Positions 43,580 to 56,512 of a DNA stretch of 64,000 bases are shown one piece after another (positions within the stretch are counted from its first letter, which is position 1; each line of letters starts with the position of its first letter). The notes below the pieces were generated by a model, which saw only the letters and a list, made by a program, of their open reading frames with translations, did no database searches and was not told the origin of the DNA. This DNA is from Apoderus coryli (Eukaryota > Arthropoda > Insecta > Coleoptera > Attelabidae). The DNA is taken from positions 2,232,001 through 2,296,000 of the forward strand of contig OU452204.1 of the NCBI GenBank assembly GCA_911728435.2. Reading direction: 5' to 3'. The position numbers were made by a program, and so were the translations under genes.

Positions 43580-45600
43580 CTTAGAATTTAATACGCATTC
43601 CAAAAATTAAATAAAAAATTGGTGTTTCCATTTAAAACAATACGTCTGGTGGATTTGATTTATTTTTCGACTAACCTGTTTTCATGAATTTACAACAAGA
43701 AAACTCACGGTCAAAAACTAAATCGACGTGTGCAAGAGTTTTCCCAAGAAATTAATCCCTGAATTTTAAATGAATTTATTCCAACCCACGCTTACCCACT
43801 GTACATATTCCGTGCTTATGTGAAAAATCAATCAGATGGTGGCTGAATGTATTATCGGATGATGAACAAAATCTATATAGATAGTAGATGCAGTAACTTC
43901 TCTATAATTTCGTACAGAGTTGCTTATGTCTCAAGTAGATGAAATATGCCTCTCAGAAGTGGTTATTGATTATCGATAAGTTTTATCTCTGGAACAAGCT
44001 CTACATTTGATGTGGATGGCTTTGGAGGAGAATAGAAAAGAAATAATGTTAGACAATCACTTAGTTTTTCGTTTTGTGTCTCCATTTCCATTCTGCATCT
44101 CTATGTTGTGAATTTTTTTTCTAGTCCTTTACTCATTCCTAGATAGCAAAGAACATGTAATGTTAAATATAAAAGCGTCTATTTGGCGACATCTAGTTTA
44201 AATGCTTTTCCATCTCTGTACCGTGTGGATTATATTGTTATATAGAAAAAATCTATCCGGTAATGTCATTTTTATATGTTTCGAACATGTTATAATCATT
44301 ATATTATATCTTGTCGGAAAAGTTCATATACATTTGAATACTTAAATAGGTACATATTTAAGATTTACTTACAGTACCTACAGTCAATGTGTGCAAGTAT
44401 TTTGGTCGGAATACCTCACAGCTCTGGCCCTAGCTGATGCGAAAGTGGACTGACTAACAACACATAAAGTACAGTTTGAACTGTCAAAATAATGTACACA
44501 TAGATAGATACCAGAAACGCCATGGTCTACTGCATACTGTCCATGCCAATTTGCAAATGATCTACTACAATAACTAATACAAAAATGATTCTTCTATTGA
44601 TAGAAAAATGAAATACTTTCAACATTATGATAATTTGTACCTCTAATTTAAATTCTCAAACAACAATGTCAATTGTTTTGTTTATTTTACAGAAAATATA
44701 TAGGTATTGCATAAATAATAATGCGGCAGTACTACTGCTAAAAGTTGTAAATCCGCTTTCATTTTAACAACACTTAGGTAAGTTGTACCTACTTACACTA
44801 GTACTACCATTCCAACGACTATTTTGGTACGACTGACTGACTTGCCGATCTTGGGAGATTCTTTTTGTTACTGGTTTGAACACCGTTGATATATTTATAT
44901 TATGTTGTTCTTGTTTTATTTTCAGTTGCGAATAAACTTTACCAACTATAGTATGTGTTGTTATATAATCTGATTTTTAATAATTTGTTGTTGTGATGAA
45001 AATCGGTTTATTTAGATCGTGTTTATTCTAATTTCATAAATTTTATTAAAAAAAAACTTTAAAATTACCATTGTAATAGTTGACTACAATATTTGGAAAT
45101 TTATAGATTGTTGTTTTATGTAAGTCAATTTTTATTATTTATTTTTTAAATGTTGTAATTTAAAATGTAGTAGCTACTATAACAAACAACTTACAAAACT
45201 TCATAACATCCGTGTGCGAGAGTTTTGCCGACTACCAAAGATTATTTCCAGATGATAATTATAATAATTACAACATGGTAGAATTGATTCTGTCCGACAA
45301 TTTTTAAATAAAAAAAAACAATATAAATCGGAAAGTAATTTAAATATTATAATCGCGGAAATATTCTTGACTATGGGGATTAAACAAAATTTCAGAAATT
45401 TTTGGTTTTAAACTCTAATATACGTGCACATCATCAGGTTAGAAAAAAACATAAAACTTTAATGTAAAATAGTTGATGTAAAAAGATTTTTAAATAAATT
45501 ATAAATTTATAATAAGACTATCAAAAAGACAATATAACAAATTTCTGATATAACACAATGACAGAGTCATATATACGTACCATGGATAATTTTGTCAGTA
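43580..45600. other. Spacer, no gene recognised
   Basis: AT-rich; frames are short and show no domain. Part of the right-hand end may belong to the BEL/Pao LTR that begins at 46026 on the minus strand. Confidence 0.4.
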
Positions 45601-46026
45601 ATACAATAATATTTTTCTACGACTGTCTTTAAATGCCTTTATTATATGTTCAATCATGATTTGAAAATGTAGTACAATTTAATGCTGTTTTTCATTTACC
45701 CGTGCGTAATAATTTTTCCCACTAGTTGCTAGGCAACTAGTAATTTACTAAATTTATAAACTTTCTAAACGACGGATAACACTGATAAATGATTGAACCG
45801 AATTTTACAGTTGAAAGAAATGAGCCCTTAACCAGCTTCTATTTTCTTAACGCAGATATACGGAATTAAATGCAACTTGACAACATCAAAAAGTTAAGTT
45901 TTAATTCAATTAATCAAACTAAATTCTACTAAGTATATTTTCTCAAATATATATACCTATAAAAACTTGACAACTTCAAAATTAACAATATAATATTTTC
46001 AAAATATACGAAGTGTATTTCTAACA
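45600..46026 (-). repeat. Probable 3' LTR of the BEL/Pao remnant
   Basis: On the minus strand it begins TGTTAGAAATACACTTCG right after the purine tract. The far end is not defined because no second LTR is in the window; about 45600 is a guess from a weak aataaaggc signal. Confidence 0.4.
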
Positions 46027-47404
46027 TCCTCCCACCGCATTTCACATTTTTGCAACCCATCAAATCACATCGTTGTCAAATCTTCTTGGAGCAACAACGT
46101 TTCTTCCACTTCTTGTGACAATATCCTTACTTTGACTTTCGACTTTGACCATCCGGTTAGGTTCCTTGAGTTTTCCAATCTTCTGTTGCAATTCTTCCCT
46201 ATCCTCCAAAGGGTAAATCTTTTGTACTGGTCTTACGTCTTAAAATCGTACCATTTGTAGTTTTTAGTTTTTGAACAAGTATCTTTTTATCTCTTGCGGG
46301 ATAAGTTCCAATCACAAGACCTAATGGCCAATGCAGCCTCTTTTGCTCCGATCCAATCAATACAATCTCCCGTCTGGATTGCCTGAGTTTCTTTAGATTT
46401 TCGTCTTAATTGGCTTAGGTAGGTATTCAGATCTAAATATTTTCTTCAAATCTTCGTTTAATCTTAGCCTATATTTGAAAAATGTCTATTGAGTGTTTCA
46501 TTGTCAATTTCATCTAGATCTTTCGTATCAACTGTCTGAATGTCTTGTAGAAACATAGCTGGAGTAAGAGGTATGAGATCAGTGGCTTCTTCAGAAACAT
46601 ATGTCAGAGGTCTCGAATTCATAAGAGCCTCACACTCACATAAAGTCGTTTGTAGTTCTTCATAGCTGAAAGATATTTTACGCAATGTCTTCTTTAATAA
46701 CTGTTTGAGCACCCGTATTAGGCGCTCCCACCATCCTCCCCACTTTGCTCCAGTAGGAGGATTAAATATCCATGAAATTTTCTCGATGTTGCTGAACTCT
46801 TTAATTCTATTCCATTCTAAATTTTTAAATCCGTTTTCACTTCCAACAAAATTTGTTCCATTGTCGCTGTAGATTATTCTTGGTCTTCCTCTTCTACTGA
46901 TAAGCTTTTGCAAAGCTTGTAAAAAACTACCTGTTGATAAGTTACACACCAGCTCCAAATGGACTGCTCTGTACACAGCGCAGATAAAAATGCAGACTCA
47001 TACCTTCACATTATTTCTAATATACAAATAGTAGACTTTGTGTACCAATATGACAACATTTCCTATGGTAATGCATAATTAATCTTCTGACCACAGGGTG
47101 ATTAGATGGAAGTATCATGGGAAATCTGAAATATTCTGAATCTTCTCGCTCAACAATTCGAGTTTGAGTCTTAATATGCCCTGATCATCAGTTTGAAAAT
47201 ATTGCAGGTATCTTCATTACTACTTAAAAACGCTTCTCTTTGAATCATCCTTATGATGCATTGTTCAGCTTTCTCAACTTCGTCAGTTGTCAAATGTGTT
47301 TGACTTATTTTGAGTTTGATATCTGTAGAGAGAACTTTATCTATATATTTTTCAATTTTTCTTATCTTTGCAACTTGTAGCAAGTCGCAGCATCCAAGCA
47401 ACAA
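46027..47404 (-). pseudogene. BEL/Pao retrotransposon pol remnant (RNase H end and integrase)
   Basis: From right to left on the minus strand: a connection region (MLLGCCDLLQVAKIRKIEKY, LTTDEVEKAEQCIIRMIQRE), the integrase zinc-binding remnant (HPVVRRLIMHYHRKCCHIGT), and a 170-codon open integrase core at 46464-46976 (YRAVHLELVCNLSTGSFLQA, YSDNGTNFVG with the second catalytic Asp, NPPTGAKWGGWWERLIRVLK with the Glu). The first Asp lies upstream in broken sequence. A frameshifted C-terminal domain (LKEPNRMVKVES region) runs to about 46090. A purine-rich ggtgggaggatgttag at 46022-46037 marks the polypurine tract. RT and gag are absent. Confidence 0.8.
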
Positions 47405-47409
47405 GATTT

Positions 47410-47770
47410 AAAATTTATTGGTTTTTTAAATAAAAACATAGATTTTTTTATTATAGAATCGTATTCTACAGAAAAAAAAAACAAATAACTTGTGTTAACA
47501 TTTTATTATTCCGATTGAAATAATAACATTTATTTGCGATTACACGAAAACATAAAATAAAAATGAAATATTTCGTATGAGGAATTATTAACTTTTACTT
47601 CTGAATGACGATCAGTAGGGTATCTTCGTTGGTTTGTTATCAATTTTGCTATTTTTAACAAAATGAAAAAGTTTTGTTGAAATTACCTGTGGTTTTGCAG
47701 ATAAAAATGCTATACCCCATGCATTTTATTACTGTGTTGCGAAGAAGTTTACGAGAACGTATATTACTAA
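47410..47770. other. Spacer, no gene recognised
   Basis: AT-rich, nothing recognised. Confidence 0.4.
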
Positions 47771-47774
47771 ATTG

Positions 47775-47803
47775 CTGATGAAGACAGTTGGTCTTGTCGA
47801 AAC
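47775..47803 (+). ncRNA. Hammerhead-like motif of a Penelope-type repeat
   Basis: CTGATGA, then A, a GACA/TGTC stem with 8-base loop, then GAAACGTTG. This has the core order of a type I hammerhead (CUGANGA - stem II - GAAA). The extra A before stem II is shared with the copies at 30086 and 17505. Stems I and III were not established, so activity is unknown. Confidence 0.4.
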
Positions 47804-47829
47804 GTTGAAACAAAGAAAAGATAAATAAT

Positions 47830-50148
47830 GGCATTTAAATAATTATCTAAAACCAAATAATCAGTCGATGATTTTTAAATTGTTGAACCTCAGTTCCAAG
47901 AACAAAAAACATAGAAATTAACCCAAATTATTATCGGAATTAAAAAATGTATTAACAAAAGTTATTTGCTTTTTATGTAGAATCCGATTCGGTAATAAAA
48001 TCAACCTTGAGATATCCTTGAAAAGGTTGACAAACTCGCCAATGGGTGCAATCATTGTTTTTCTCCCACAATAGCAAACAACTTTTTTTCCGAAAAATGT
48101 GCTGTTTTTAAGATATAAGGCTGTCTCAAGATAAATGGACCACCCGGTGTATTGTGTTTGACAGTTTTCAAGCAAACGAAATTTTTACAACCTTTTTTTA
48201 TGTGTAACCCACTTGAAAAAAAAAATAACGTTATGAATAATAATAATTATTATCGATCAAAGATCTATTGGTATATATTGAGTAGTAATTAATTATAAAA
48301 TATATATCTATTTAATAATGAAATTAATTGTTACCTATTTACATGTGCTAGTTTCATTATTATTTTTATTGATAGGTATATTACATCACAAGTAATGACT
48401 TTATATGCCTATTTTGATAATAGTTAATTAATAATTGATTGAAGGTGTACTCAATATTTTATTAAATATGTTCATAATAACATTTTGTATACAAGTTTAA
48501 TTACCTACCTTCTATTAATTAAATATATATCCAATAGAATCTTTCTACGGAACTCCAGACCATCTTTCGCTTAAACGTGAAATGTTTTATGTAGGTACTA
48601 AAATAATGTGTATTTAATTAGCTATAGCATTTTGACTTTGATGAAGCGTATAGATCAATACATTTTTCAAATAGCCACGCTTGTGCACGGTAAAAAATAA
48701 CAAACATAACTTTGATATCACAGAATTTTTGAGACATTAATCGACCCGAATTGTGATTGATCACGTCTCACGTGCTAACGTTTACAATGCTGGCCTATGT
48801 TAAGAATATATACTATTCTACTCTAAGCATGTGGTCGTTGGATAATTGAATTCAGTTCTCAATATTCCCAACGAAATAATTGGTTAAAAACAGTTGAGCT
48901 GAGTTCATCATTGATAAACTCTTTTGATATCAATAAACATCATTTTAACATGTAATTATTATTACTATTGAACAGATAATCTACCTTTTGAAAATTCGTC
49001 AAGCAAGCAATACTGCAATAAATCATTCAGGGTCCAAACTGTCAAACTTTGAAAGAATGTGTGTAAAAAAAAGACAATGGTTGTATTAAAATGCGTGGTG
49101 AAGCAAAATACCGAAAGAGCCTCGCTAAATAAAACTGTCAAAAAGATCATCAAAAAGATCTGAAATCATAAAGTACTATTCAGATTGCGCCATAATGGAT
49201 GTTATTTCTTTAGAGTAAAGAAACATTGAGAACATTTTTAATGGCTTTTACTGGAAAAGGTATCGGAATAAAAGAAAAATTCTTATAGAAAATCTTCACG
49301 AATTTTTCATTGTCCTAGGTAATGCTTATCATACTGATTTAGAAAATAGCATCCTAACAAAATCATATCTAAAAAAGCCTTAAAAAGTGCAATGCAACTG
49401 TAACGAAACTAATCTTTATCATACGCATACTTTTGCATAAGCCCAATTGAGATGGTCTGAGCTGAAATAAAAAAGTACATTTGTGATAGAAACCCAAGAG
49501 AAAATCTTACCATTAAAAGATATTATTAGGGAATCCATATCTTCTGTAATAATGGAAAATTATGTAAATTATCTATTAATTGTTAACAATTAATATTGGA
49601 AAACAACAAATAATCTCGCATCTATTCTCAGAGGCATATAGTGAAATAAAAGCTCCTGGCGATTGTAGCGGCAGGGATTAATTGCAGTATTTTTAGGTTC
49701 CGTTTTTTGCTCCCTTGAACTTTTGCTTCTCTTCAACAAAAAAAAAATACATGTTTTTTATAATAAATAAAATATTAATAGTCATACAAAATATATAAAA
49801 AATATTAAGATATCATTTTTTTTATTCGGTAATGGTAGTTTTCTTATGAGACATTTTTTCAACTAACTAATATAGGTACCTACCTAATTGATTAGTAGAA
49901 CCTTTGGCGTAGAGTAACTAATATTGAAAGACTCGTTTTACCAGTTTACCAAAACACTTTTGTAGTGTGTGTAAACTCGCTTCACAAAATACTCGTAAAA
50001 TGAAAAAAAAAGCATAGGTACATTAACATTTTCGGTATTATTTATAGTTTCCATGAATTTTAATTATTTTTTCAAAGCACCTCCTATGAATTTTACATAT
50101 ATTATGGCAAAAGTAATCGGAATTCATAATTTTGCCTAATTCTTCAAT
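47830..50148. other. Spacer, no gene recognised
   Basis: AT-rich stretch of about 2.3 kb; short frames only, no domains or clear repeats. Confidence 0.45.
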
Positions 50149-50153
50149 TTCAG

Positions 50154-50154
<1 letters not shown>

Positions 50155-50187
<33 letters not shown>
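50155..50187. repeat. (TA)n microsatellite
   Basis: About 15 uninterrupted at units. Confidence 0.85.
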
Positions 50188-50188
<1 letters not shown>

Positions 50189-50535
50189 CTAGTTGGACTA
50201 GTATAACTTGTTTTATGCAAAATATCAAAGTTTATTTTACTTTTAGAATTTCAAAATGTTTCTCTAGCTGTTGATTATACTCATTAGGTATAGTTTATAA
50301 CAATACAAAGGACGTAGGTACCTATATACTTTAGATATATAAAAACAGATCAATGTGCATTTGATATAATATTAACTTAGTAATCAATAAATTTTAATAT
50401 CGGAAGATAAGTGTTTATTTAATTTACCGTTTTACATACTTTGTGCGGGTCACGGATATCCAATGATTATAGGTCTTAGACAAATATATATATCTAATCA
50501 TACATATGCACTATTTAGTTTTATATAAGTTCTGG

Positions 50536-50563
50536 CAAATATTAATGTACACATTAATATTTG
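50536..50563. repeat. 28-bp hairpin, copy 2
   Basis: Arms caaatattaatgt and acattaatatttg around AC. It differs from the hairpin at 2509-2536 by one paired position in each arm, which keeps the pairing. Confidence 0.7.
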
Positions 50564-50839
50564 GTATTCGTATAAATAATAATAATTTAAATACACTTTC
50601 AAATCGCGTTTTACTTGTGTTGTTATTACAAAAAAATAAATAAATGTGAATGGCTAAAGTATTTTTATTATGAATTGAAACACTGCATTTTACAGGGATT
50701 GTTCAAAATCACTGATTTTATCATTTAAACTTTATGGCAACTCGTACAACTTACAAGCGACTAGATACAGACCCCAAATATACCAAAATAACACAAATAT
50801 ACATAATAAAACAGTTAATATAATTGCATTATTTTTATT

Positions 50840-50945
50840 ATTTCCAATAAACTAACCTAACAAACTAACTACTATATTCACAAATTACAAATAAAAAAGC
50901 AAGAGCAGAGATTTGAACCCAGTTCTTCCTGCGTGCATGCAAAGC
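50840..50945 (-). repeat. tRNA-like dispersed repeat R2, copy C (left part)
   Basis: Shares ttccaataaactaac and caaactaactact with copies A and B, and the tRNA-like gatttgaaccca block on the reverse strand. It is interrupted by a LINE fragment at gcatgcaaagc and resumes at 51411. Confidence 0.6.
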
Positions 50946-51410
50946 AAATTCAAAAGTCATAGGTCATATATAGGGTGTTAGACAGTTGAATAAAAAAATA
51001 GTTGTCACAGACAAAACACTGATTCGATTGTATTGCATCGTAAGTCTTTTGTATATTGTGAGTCGTATTAAAGAAGAAATTCAGATTTTTATCCAATTTC
51101 ACTCCCGAAGTCGTACCTTGTGGTTTAATTATCGCGTTTAAGTCTGCCATTGTTACGTTTTTTGGTCAGTAATAGTGTAGTAATTTTCCAGTAGCATATG
51201 CATGCGCAGATGTTTATTTGCTAGGTTAGCGTAATAACTCTGCGCATATGATAAGGCTGTGTCGTCGGCATAAAGGGCAAGCTTTGTGTTTCTGATGTTT
51301 GGGAATGTCTCAAGTGGATAGGGAATATAACTTTGGGGCAAGAACTGTTCCCTGAAGAACATCCGCTTAGACATTTCGGGACGGGAGAGAGTATTGTTTA
51401 TTCGGACCTT
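50946..51410 (-). pseudogene. Jockey-type LINE RT fragment inserted in repeat R2
   Basis: The minus strand reads VRINNTLSRPEMSK, a frameshifted QGTVLAPKLYSL (motif B), NTKLALYADDTALSYA (YADD, motif C), then, after a frame change, TTSGVKLDKNLNFF. It is flanked by an 11-bp direct repeat, gcatgcaaagc, at 50935-50945 and 51411-51421. Only the palm core is present; the 3' end needed for ordinary target-primed insertion is absent. Confidence 0.75.
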
Positions 51411-51723
51411 GCATGCAAAGCGGGCACACACTTGACAATTGCCAAAAAAACTGCTTTAAAATGGAATTCTTATCATACGGTTAAAAGATTTTAGCCAAAA
51501 ACTACTGGGTTCATCCTACGTTTCCCCCAAACCCCACAAAATGAATTATGTGTTATTTACATAATACATGTAATATAATACTTAATTGCATTACATGCTC
51601 GTCGAACTAGAGTTTCAAATCTATATCGACGCGAAGAAATTTTACGCAATTACTTAATACTATTAATTTCCACAACTAAATTACCTAATTCAAAATTAAA
51701 AGACATGATATGTGTTTTTGATA

Positions 51724-54277
51724 TACAGGGTTATTCACGATTTATGGCACGGAATATTGTGGACAAACTACGTGACTTTTAAAAAGTTTCATTTGTTGGA
51801 CATGTGGGCCTCTACTATGGCTACTTTTTAAAATTGGTTTAGTATTGTACAGGGTGTCCCAAATAACCTAAAAGTATCAAAGTTATGTTTTTTTAAATGG
51901 AATGCCTTGTGTATATTATTGCACTTTTAGATCCTCTGATCAAATTAAGTGTCTGTTTCATTAAGGTTTATAATACCTAAACCTTAAGGTTTTTTAAATA
52001 AATTGAATTTTCTCAAAATTTAGCCTCATTTTCATATTTCAAATACTTAGGAACTATTAAAGTCATGTTGACGAAATGAACACTAAAGTGTAAAAATAGA
52101 TCATATTTGATATTCCATTTGCAATAAACTTGCAATGTTATACAGGGTGTCCAAAAATTAAAACTACGCAAATAAGAACTTTAAGTTGCTATAACTTCGT
52201 TAATGTAAATGGAACGTCATATTTCTGAACTTACCTAGCAATGTACTTACTAATTACCTGTCGAATGGTATTAGGGTGTACTATAGCTAAGTTTGTGGGT
52301 TTTGGCAGAAAACGCCAAATAATTGATTTGTACACCATTTGGTGTTTTTCAATAAATGTTTTAATGTATCTAGTCGCCTATGGAATCAGAAATCTCAAAT
52401 AAATTATTTTATCTGTTAATTTAATTTACTGGTCATGCTTTACTAGTGTTATTATTGATGTACAATTTTTAGTTTTGGTGTTGTTTTGTTAAAATGAAGA
52501 TTATTTATTCAAAAGAAGAACGTATTGATATGATATTGATCCTTGGAGAATGTCATCAAAATTCTTTATTGGCTTCTCGAGTTTATGCTCAAAGGTTTCC
52601 CATACGAAATCATCCAAGACCAGCTGCTTTTGAGAGGCTATTAAATCAGTTTAAGGAAACTGGAAGTGTTAGCTACAAGAAATACGTGAAAAGAAAACCT
52701 GTCACCGAAAATGAAGAAACTATTTTTGCTATAGTTGGTTCAGTTATCGAAAATCCTAATATTAGTCAAAATCACATATCCGAAAACACCAATATTAGTC
52801 GGGCAAGTATTTCACAAGTGCTTAAAAAACATAGATTTCATGCTTATAAAATTCAGCTTTGTCAAGAGCTTTATGGAAATGATTTTGACAATAGAATTGA
52901 ATTTTGCATGTGGGTGTTAGATAAAGTGGCAGCAAATGAAACATTTTTTATAATGTGTTATTTAGTGACGAATGTACATTTCACAACAATGGCCTCGTGA
53001 ACAGACACAACTATTATTATTATTCTGACTCGAATCCCCATGAATACAGAATCATCAGCAATCAAAATAGGTGGTCCATTAATGTGTGGGGTGGAACATT
53101 CGGTCCATATTTAATAGGACCCTATTTTTTTGAGGGATCTTTAAATGGTATGATGTTTGTCGATTTTCTTCTACACCAACTTCCTGTATTATTAGAAGAA
53201 ATTCCTTTAAACAGGAGAAAAACCATGTGGTTTCAATTAGATGGATCTCCGCCTCATTATCATCACGAGGTTCGGCAATTTTTGAATACCAATTTTCAAA
53301 ACAGGTGGATTGGAAGAAGTGGATTTAAAAATTGTCCTCCGAGATCTCCCGATTTAACTCCTCCGGATTTCTTTTTATGGGGATACGTGAAAGGAATTGT
53401 CTACAAGACGCCTCCAACAACACCACACGATATGAAAATACGCATAAGAGATGCATTTCAAACTGTTACCCCACAAATGTTGACCAGAGTTAGCCGTAGT
53501 TTTCAAAAAAGAATATCGAAGTGTCTGGAAATGGACGGTCAACATTTCGAACACATGTTATGAATATTTATCAGTGCTATTTTATTTCCATTAATGCTGT
53601 TTATGCATAATTAAGAATAATTCATAATGACTTTTATAATAATTGTAGATCATTTGACATTTCTGATTCCATAGCCTACTAAGATATATTAAAACGTTTA
53701 TTTAAAAACCACCAAACAATTATTTGGAGTTTTCTTCCAAAACGCGCAGACTTAGCTATAGTACACTCTAATACCATTCGACAGGTAATTAGTAAGTACA
53801 TTGATAGGTGAGCTCAGAAATATGACGTTCCATTTACATTAATGAAGTTATAGCAACTTAAAGTTCTTATTTGCGTAGTTTTAATTTTTGGACACCCTGT
53901 ATAACATTGCAAGTTTATTGCAAATGGAATATCAAATATGATCTATTTTTACACTTTAGTGTTCATTTCGTCAACATGACTTTAATAGTTCCTAAGTATT
54001 TGAAAGATGAATATGAGGCTAGATCTTGAGAAAATTCAATTTATTTAAAAAACCTTAAGGTTTAGGTATTATAAACCTTAATGAAACATTACAGGGCATT
54101 CCATTTAAAAAAACATAACTTTGATACTTTTAGGTTATTTGGGACACCCTGTATAATACTAAACCAATTTTAAAAAGTAGCCATAGTAGATGCCCACATG
54201 TCCAACAAATGAAACTTTTTAAAAGTCACGTAGTTTGTCCACAATATTCCGCGCCATAAATCGTGAATAACCCTGTA
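51724..54277. mobile_element. Composite mariner-type element (shell family A), copy 2
   Basis: Same concentric order as 25972-28576: outer tacagggttattcacgattt (51724; inverse ends 54277), middle mini-shell near 51849-51912, core tacagggtgtccaaaaatta at 52141 to the inverse ending 53901. Orientation is opposite to copy 1. The right arm lacks about 45 bases next to the middle shell (near 54090). TA at the borders. Confidence 0.87.
52494..53563 (+). pseudogene. Mariner-type (D-D-36-D) transposase, copy 2, one frameshift
   Basis: The first frame, 52494-52950, holds two helix-turn-helix regions ([40 protein letters not shown]). Loss of one G near 52950 (a gat codon kept in copy 1) breaks the frame. 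The second frame to 53563 holds LFSDECTF (Asp at 52967-52969), [33 protein letters not shown] and the C-terminus [11 protein letters not shown]. 90 residues lie between the first and second acids and 36 between the second and third. It differs from copy 1 in where it is broken, so the two decayed separately. Confidence 0.9.
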
Positions 54278-54419
54278 TTATTAAAACAAAGAAAAAATTG
54301 CCATCGCAGTCGGTGTCTAAAAGTCCTCCCAGCTAGATAAAATTACAAATCACCCCACAAGCCTCTACACAAGCCCCCATTTCTTTTCTGGGTCTCTTAC
54401 GATAAAGGGGGGCGTTTAG

Positions 54420-54492
54420 GCCTGCAGTACCCACAACGGGGCGTTTTCGCCGGGAAAGTTTTCCGGTGACACAACCGATTTTTTTTTTGTTT
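54420..54492. repeat. Repeat R2, small fragment
   Basis: gggaaagttttccggtgaca and caaccgattttttt match 41508-41550 in copy B. Confidence 0.45.
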
Positions 54493-55790
54493 TGCTGAAT
54501 GCAGAATCAAAATGTATACCTACTTCCTTTAATTTAACATTGAGACATGGTATCGGCAAAGTTTATCCCTCTTTTCACATATCCCAGTATGCATCTATAT
54601 TTTTTAAAGTTGTTTTGTTCTAATATTTTAATAACACGCGAAATAACAATTAGATATTATAGATAATATCGTTGACTGGGAATAATTCAGTCAACGCTAT
54701 TATGAAGTAATATACATGACTATTGAAAATCATCTTAAAGATACCTTCTTGTACAATATGTCCGCGAATATAATGTACATATTATCTATAAAATCCAGGT
54801 GTTTCAATGCATTTTGTTTCCAAAAAAGGTTTATCAATATTGTAATGTCGATTGTCGATATTATCAGCAATGGTTGCAGAAAAGCGCTATCTCATGGACA
54901 GATGGTTTACGAACATACTGTATCTACAATTTCTACAAATTAACACAAATTAAATGTAGGTATTCAAGTATGTTTCAATTTTATCACATATCATCTCATA
55001 ACTGTTTCGCAATGAAACAATTTCACTTCTACTTATTAGTCAAATAGTGTACCAATAAGCAGATATTATAACATAGATTTTACGTTAATGTTATTGAATC
55101 TTCTATCATAAAATGGCATATTGAACATATTTATACCTACAGACGTAGAAATATTTGCACTTTTCTATTTGGTAAATACATAATAATCTACTATTTACTG
55201 TCTACTGATTATTGTGAAATACTGTAATTAATTATGTGCAATTATGAAAAAAAACTTGTTTAATCTTCCGTCGTCAGGCACATCTGATCTGAGACTGTTA
55301 ACGTTCGATAAACCACCCTAATACTTAAATAATCTGAAATTATATTTGAATAAAAAGAAACATAAACTTCTTGTGACTAAACTCAATAAATCTATTCTGA
55401 CAATATTTTTATCAACAATATATATGACAATAACAATACTTGAATATATACAGTGTAAACTTCAACAGAGACGCACAGCACCAACTGTTTTCGAATTAGA
55501 CGTAAATCGCGCAACGTTGCAGAGTTGAACTCTTAAGCCCTGTTATGAGAAAATGAAAAACGATAGAAAAATTCTGAAAAGTGGTTCTTAAATAGAAATA
55601 AGTAAAGTCCATTTTAACCCACCTTAATTTTGTAAAGAAACAAAATTTGCTATCTTTATTCGTTAAAAAATTATAAGCACAACTTTTAAATATGTATAGG
55701 CTTTGGAAACAAACTGCAATTATATCTGTCAATAATTAAACTAATGGTTAACAAATAGTTTTATTGTCATTTGATGTATGCGTTTTATGT
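54493..55790. other. Spacer, no gene recognised
   Basis: AT-rich; open frames up to about 80 codons show no domain. Confidence 0.4.
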
Positions 55791-55799
55791 TAAAGAAAA

Positions 55800-56512
55800 T
55801 GTTTACGCATAACGAAAAAGTTGACATCATGTTATTAGTTTATCAGAAGAACCCTAGAACAGCAGTTCAGTTATACACGCAAAAATAGCTGAACTCAAGA
55901 ATATTTGCAAGATTGGAACGGAATTTACGTGCAAATATCGAGACATCTTCTTCTCGAACGGGAAGAAAAATTGCTAAAAGAGTAAATACTGGTGCCATTG
56001 TTTTCGATTCGTCAAGCTTGTCATGAGTTAAATTTAAAATATGGAAAATGGTTATCGCGATTATAAACTTCACCACTTAAAACACTTGTCAGATCAACAT
56101 CAACAACGAGGAATTAATTATGTTGCCCAAGTGATGGTAAACTTTGAGATTAACGACAATCGATTCTTTCAGCATGCCTTGTGGACAGACGAAAGCCGTT
56201 TTGTTAGTTAGGGTAAGCCAAATAATAAAAATGAACACTATTGGGCTACTGAAAATCCGCATTTTGTCAATCCGATAGAAAACCAACGATATATTGGCAT
56301 TAACGATTGGTGTTGTATTATTAATGGGCCATACTTTTATGAAGGTGTTTTATGCGGTGAACAATTTCATCAAGAGCAACTACCTGTGCTTCTCTAAAAT
56401 GTCTCATTGGGGCACATTGAAAAATAAAGTGTATACAATATACAAAGCTAACCCATAACTTGGAACATTTAAAGTAGGAGGTGGTCACATTGAAAATTTG
56501 TTGTAGTGATTG
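55800..56512 (+). pseudogene. Mariner-type transposase relic
   Basis: Pieces in three frames: MFTHNEKVDIMLLVYQKNPR (N-terminus), YKLHHLKHLSDQHQQRGINY, FFQHALWTDESRF (first Asp), RYIGINDWCCIINGPYFYEG and EQFHQEQLPVLL. The middle catalytic part is missing, and VGGGHIENLL, a typical C-terminus, closes it at about 56508. Distinct from the other families here. Confidence 0.7.
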
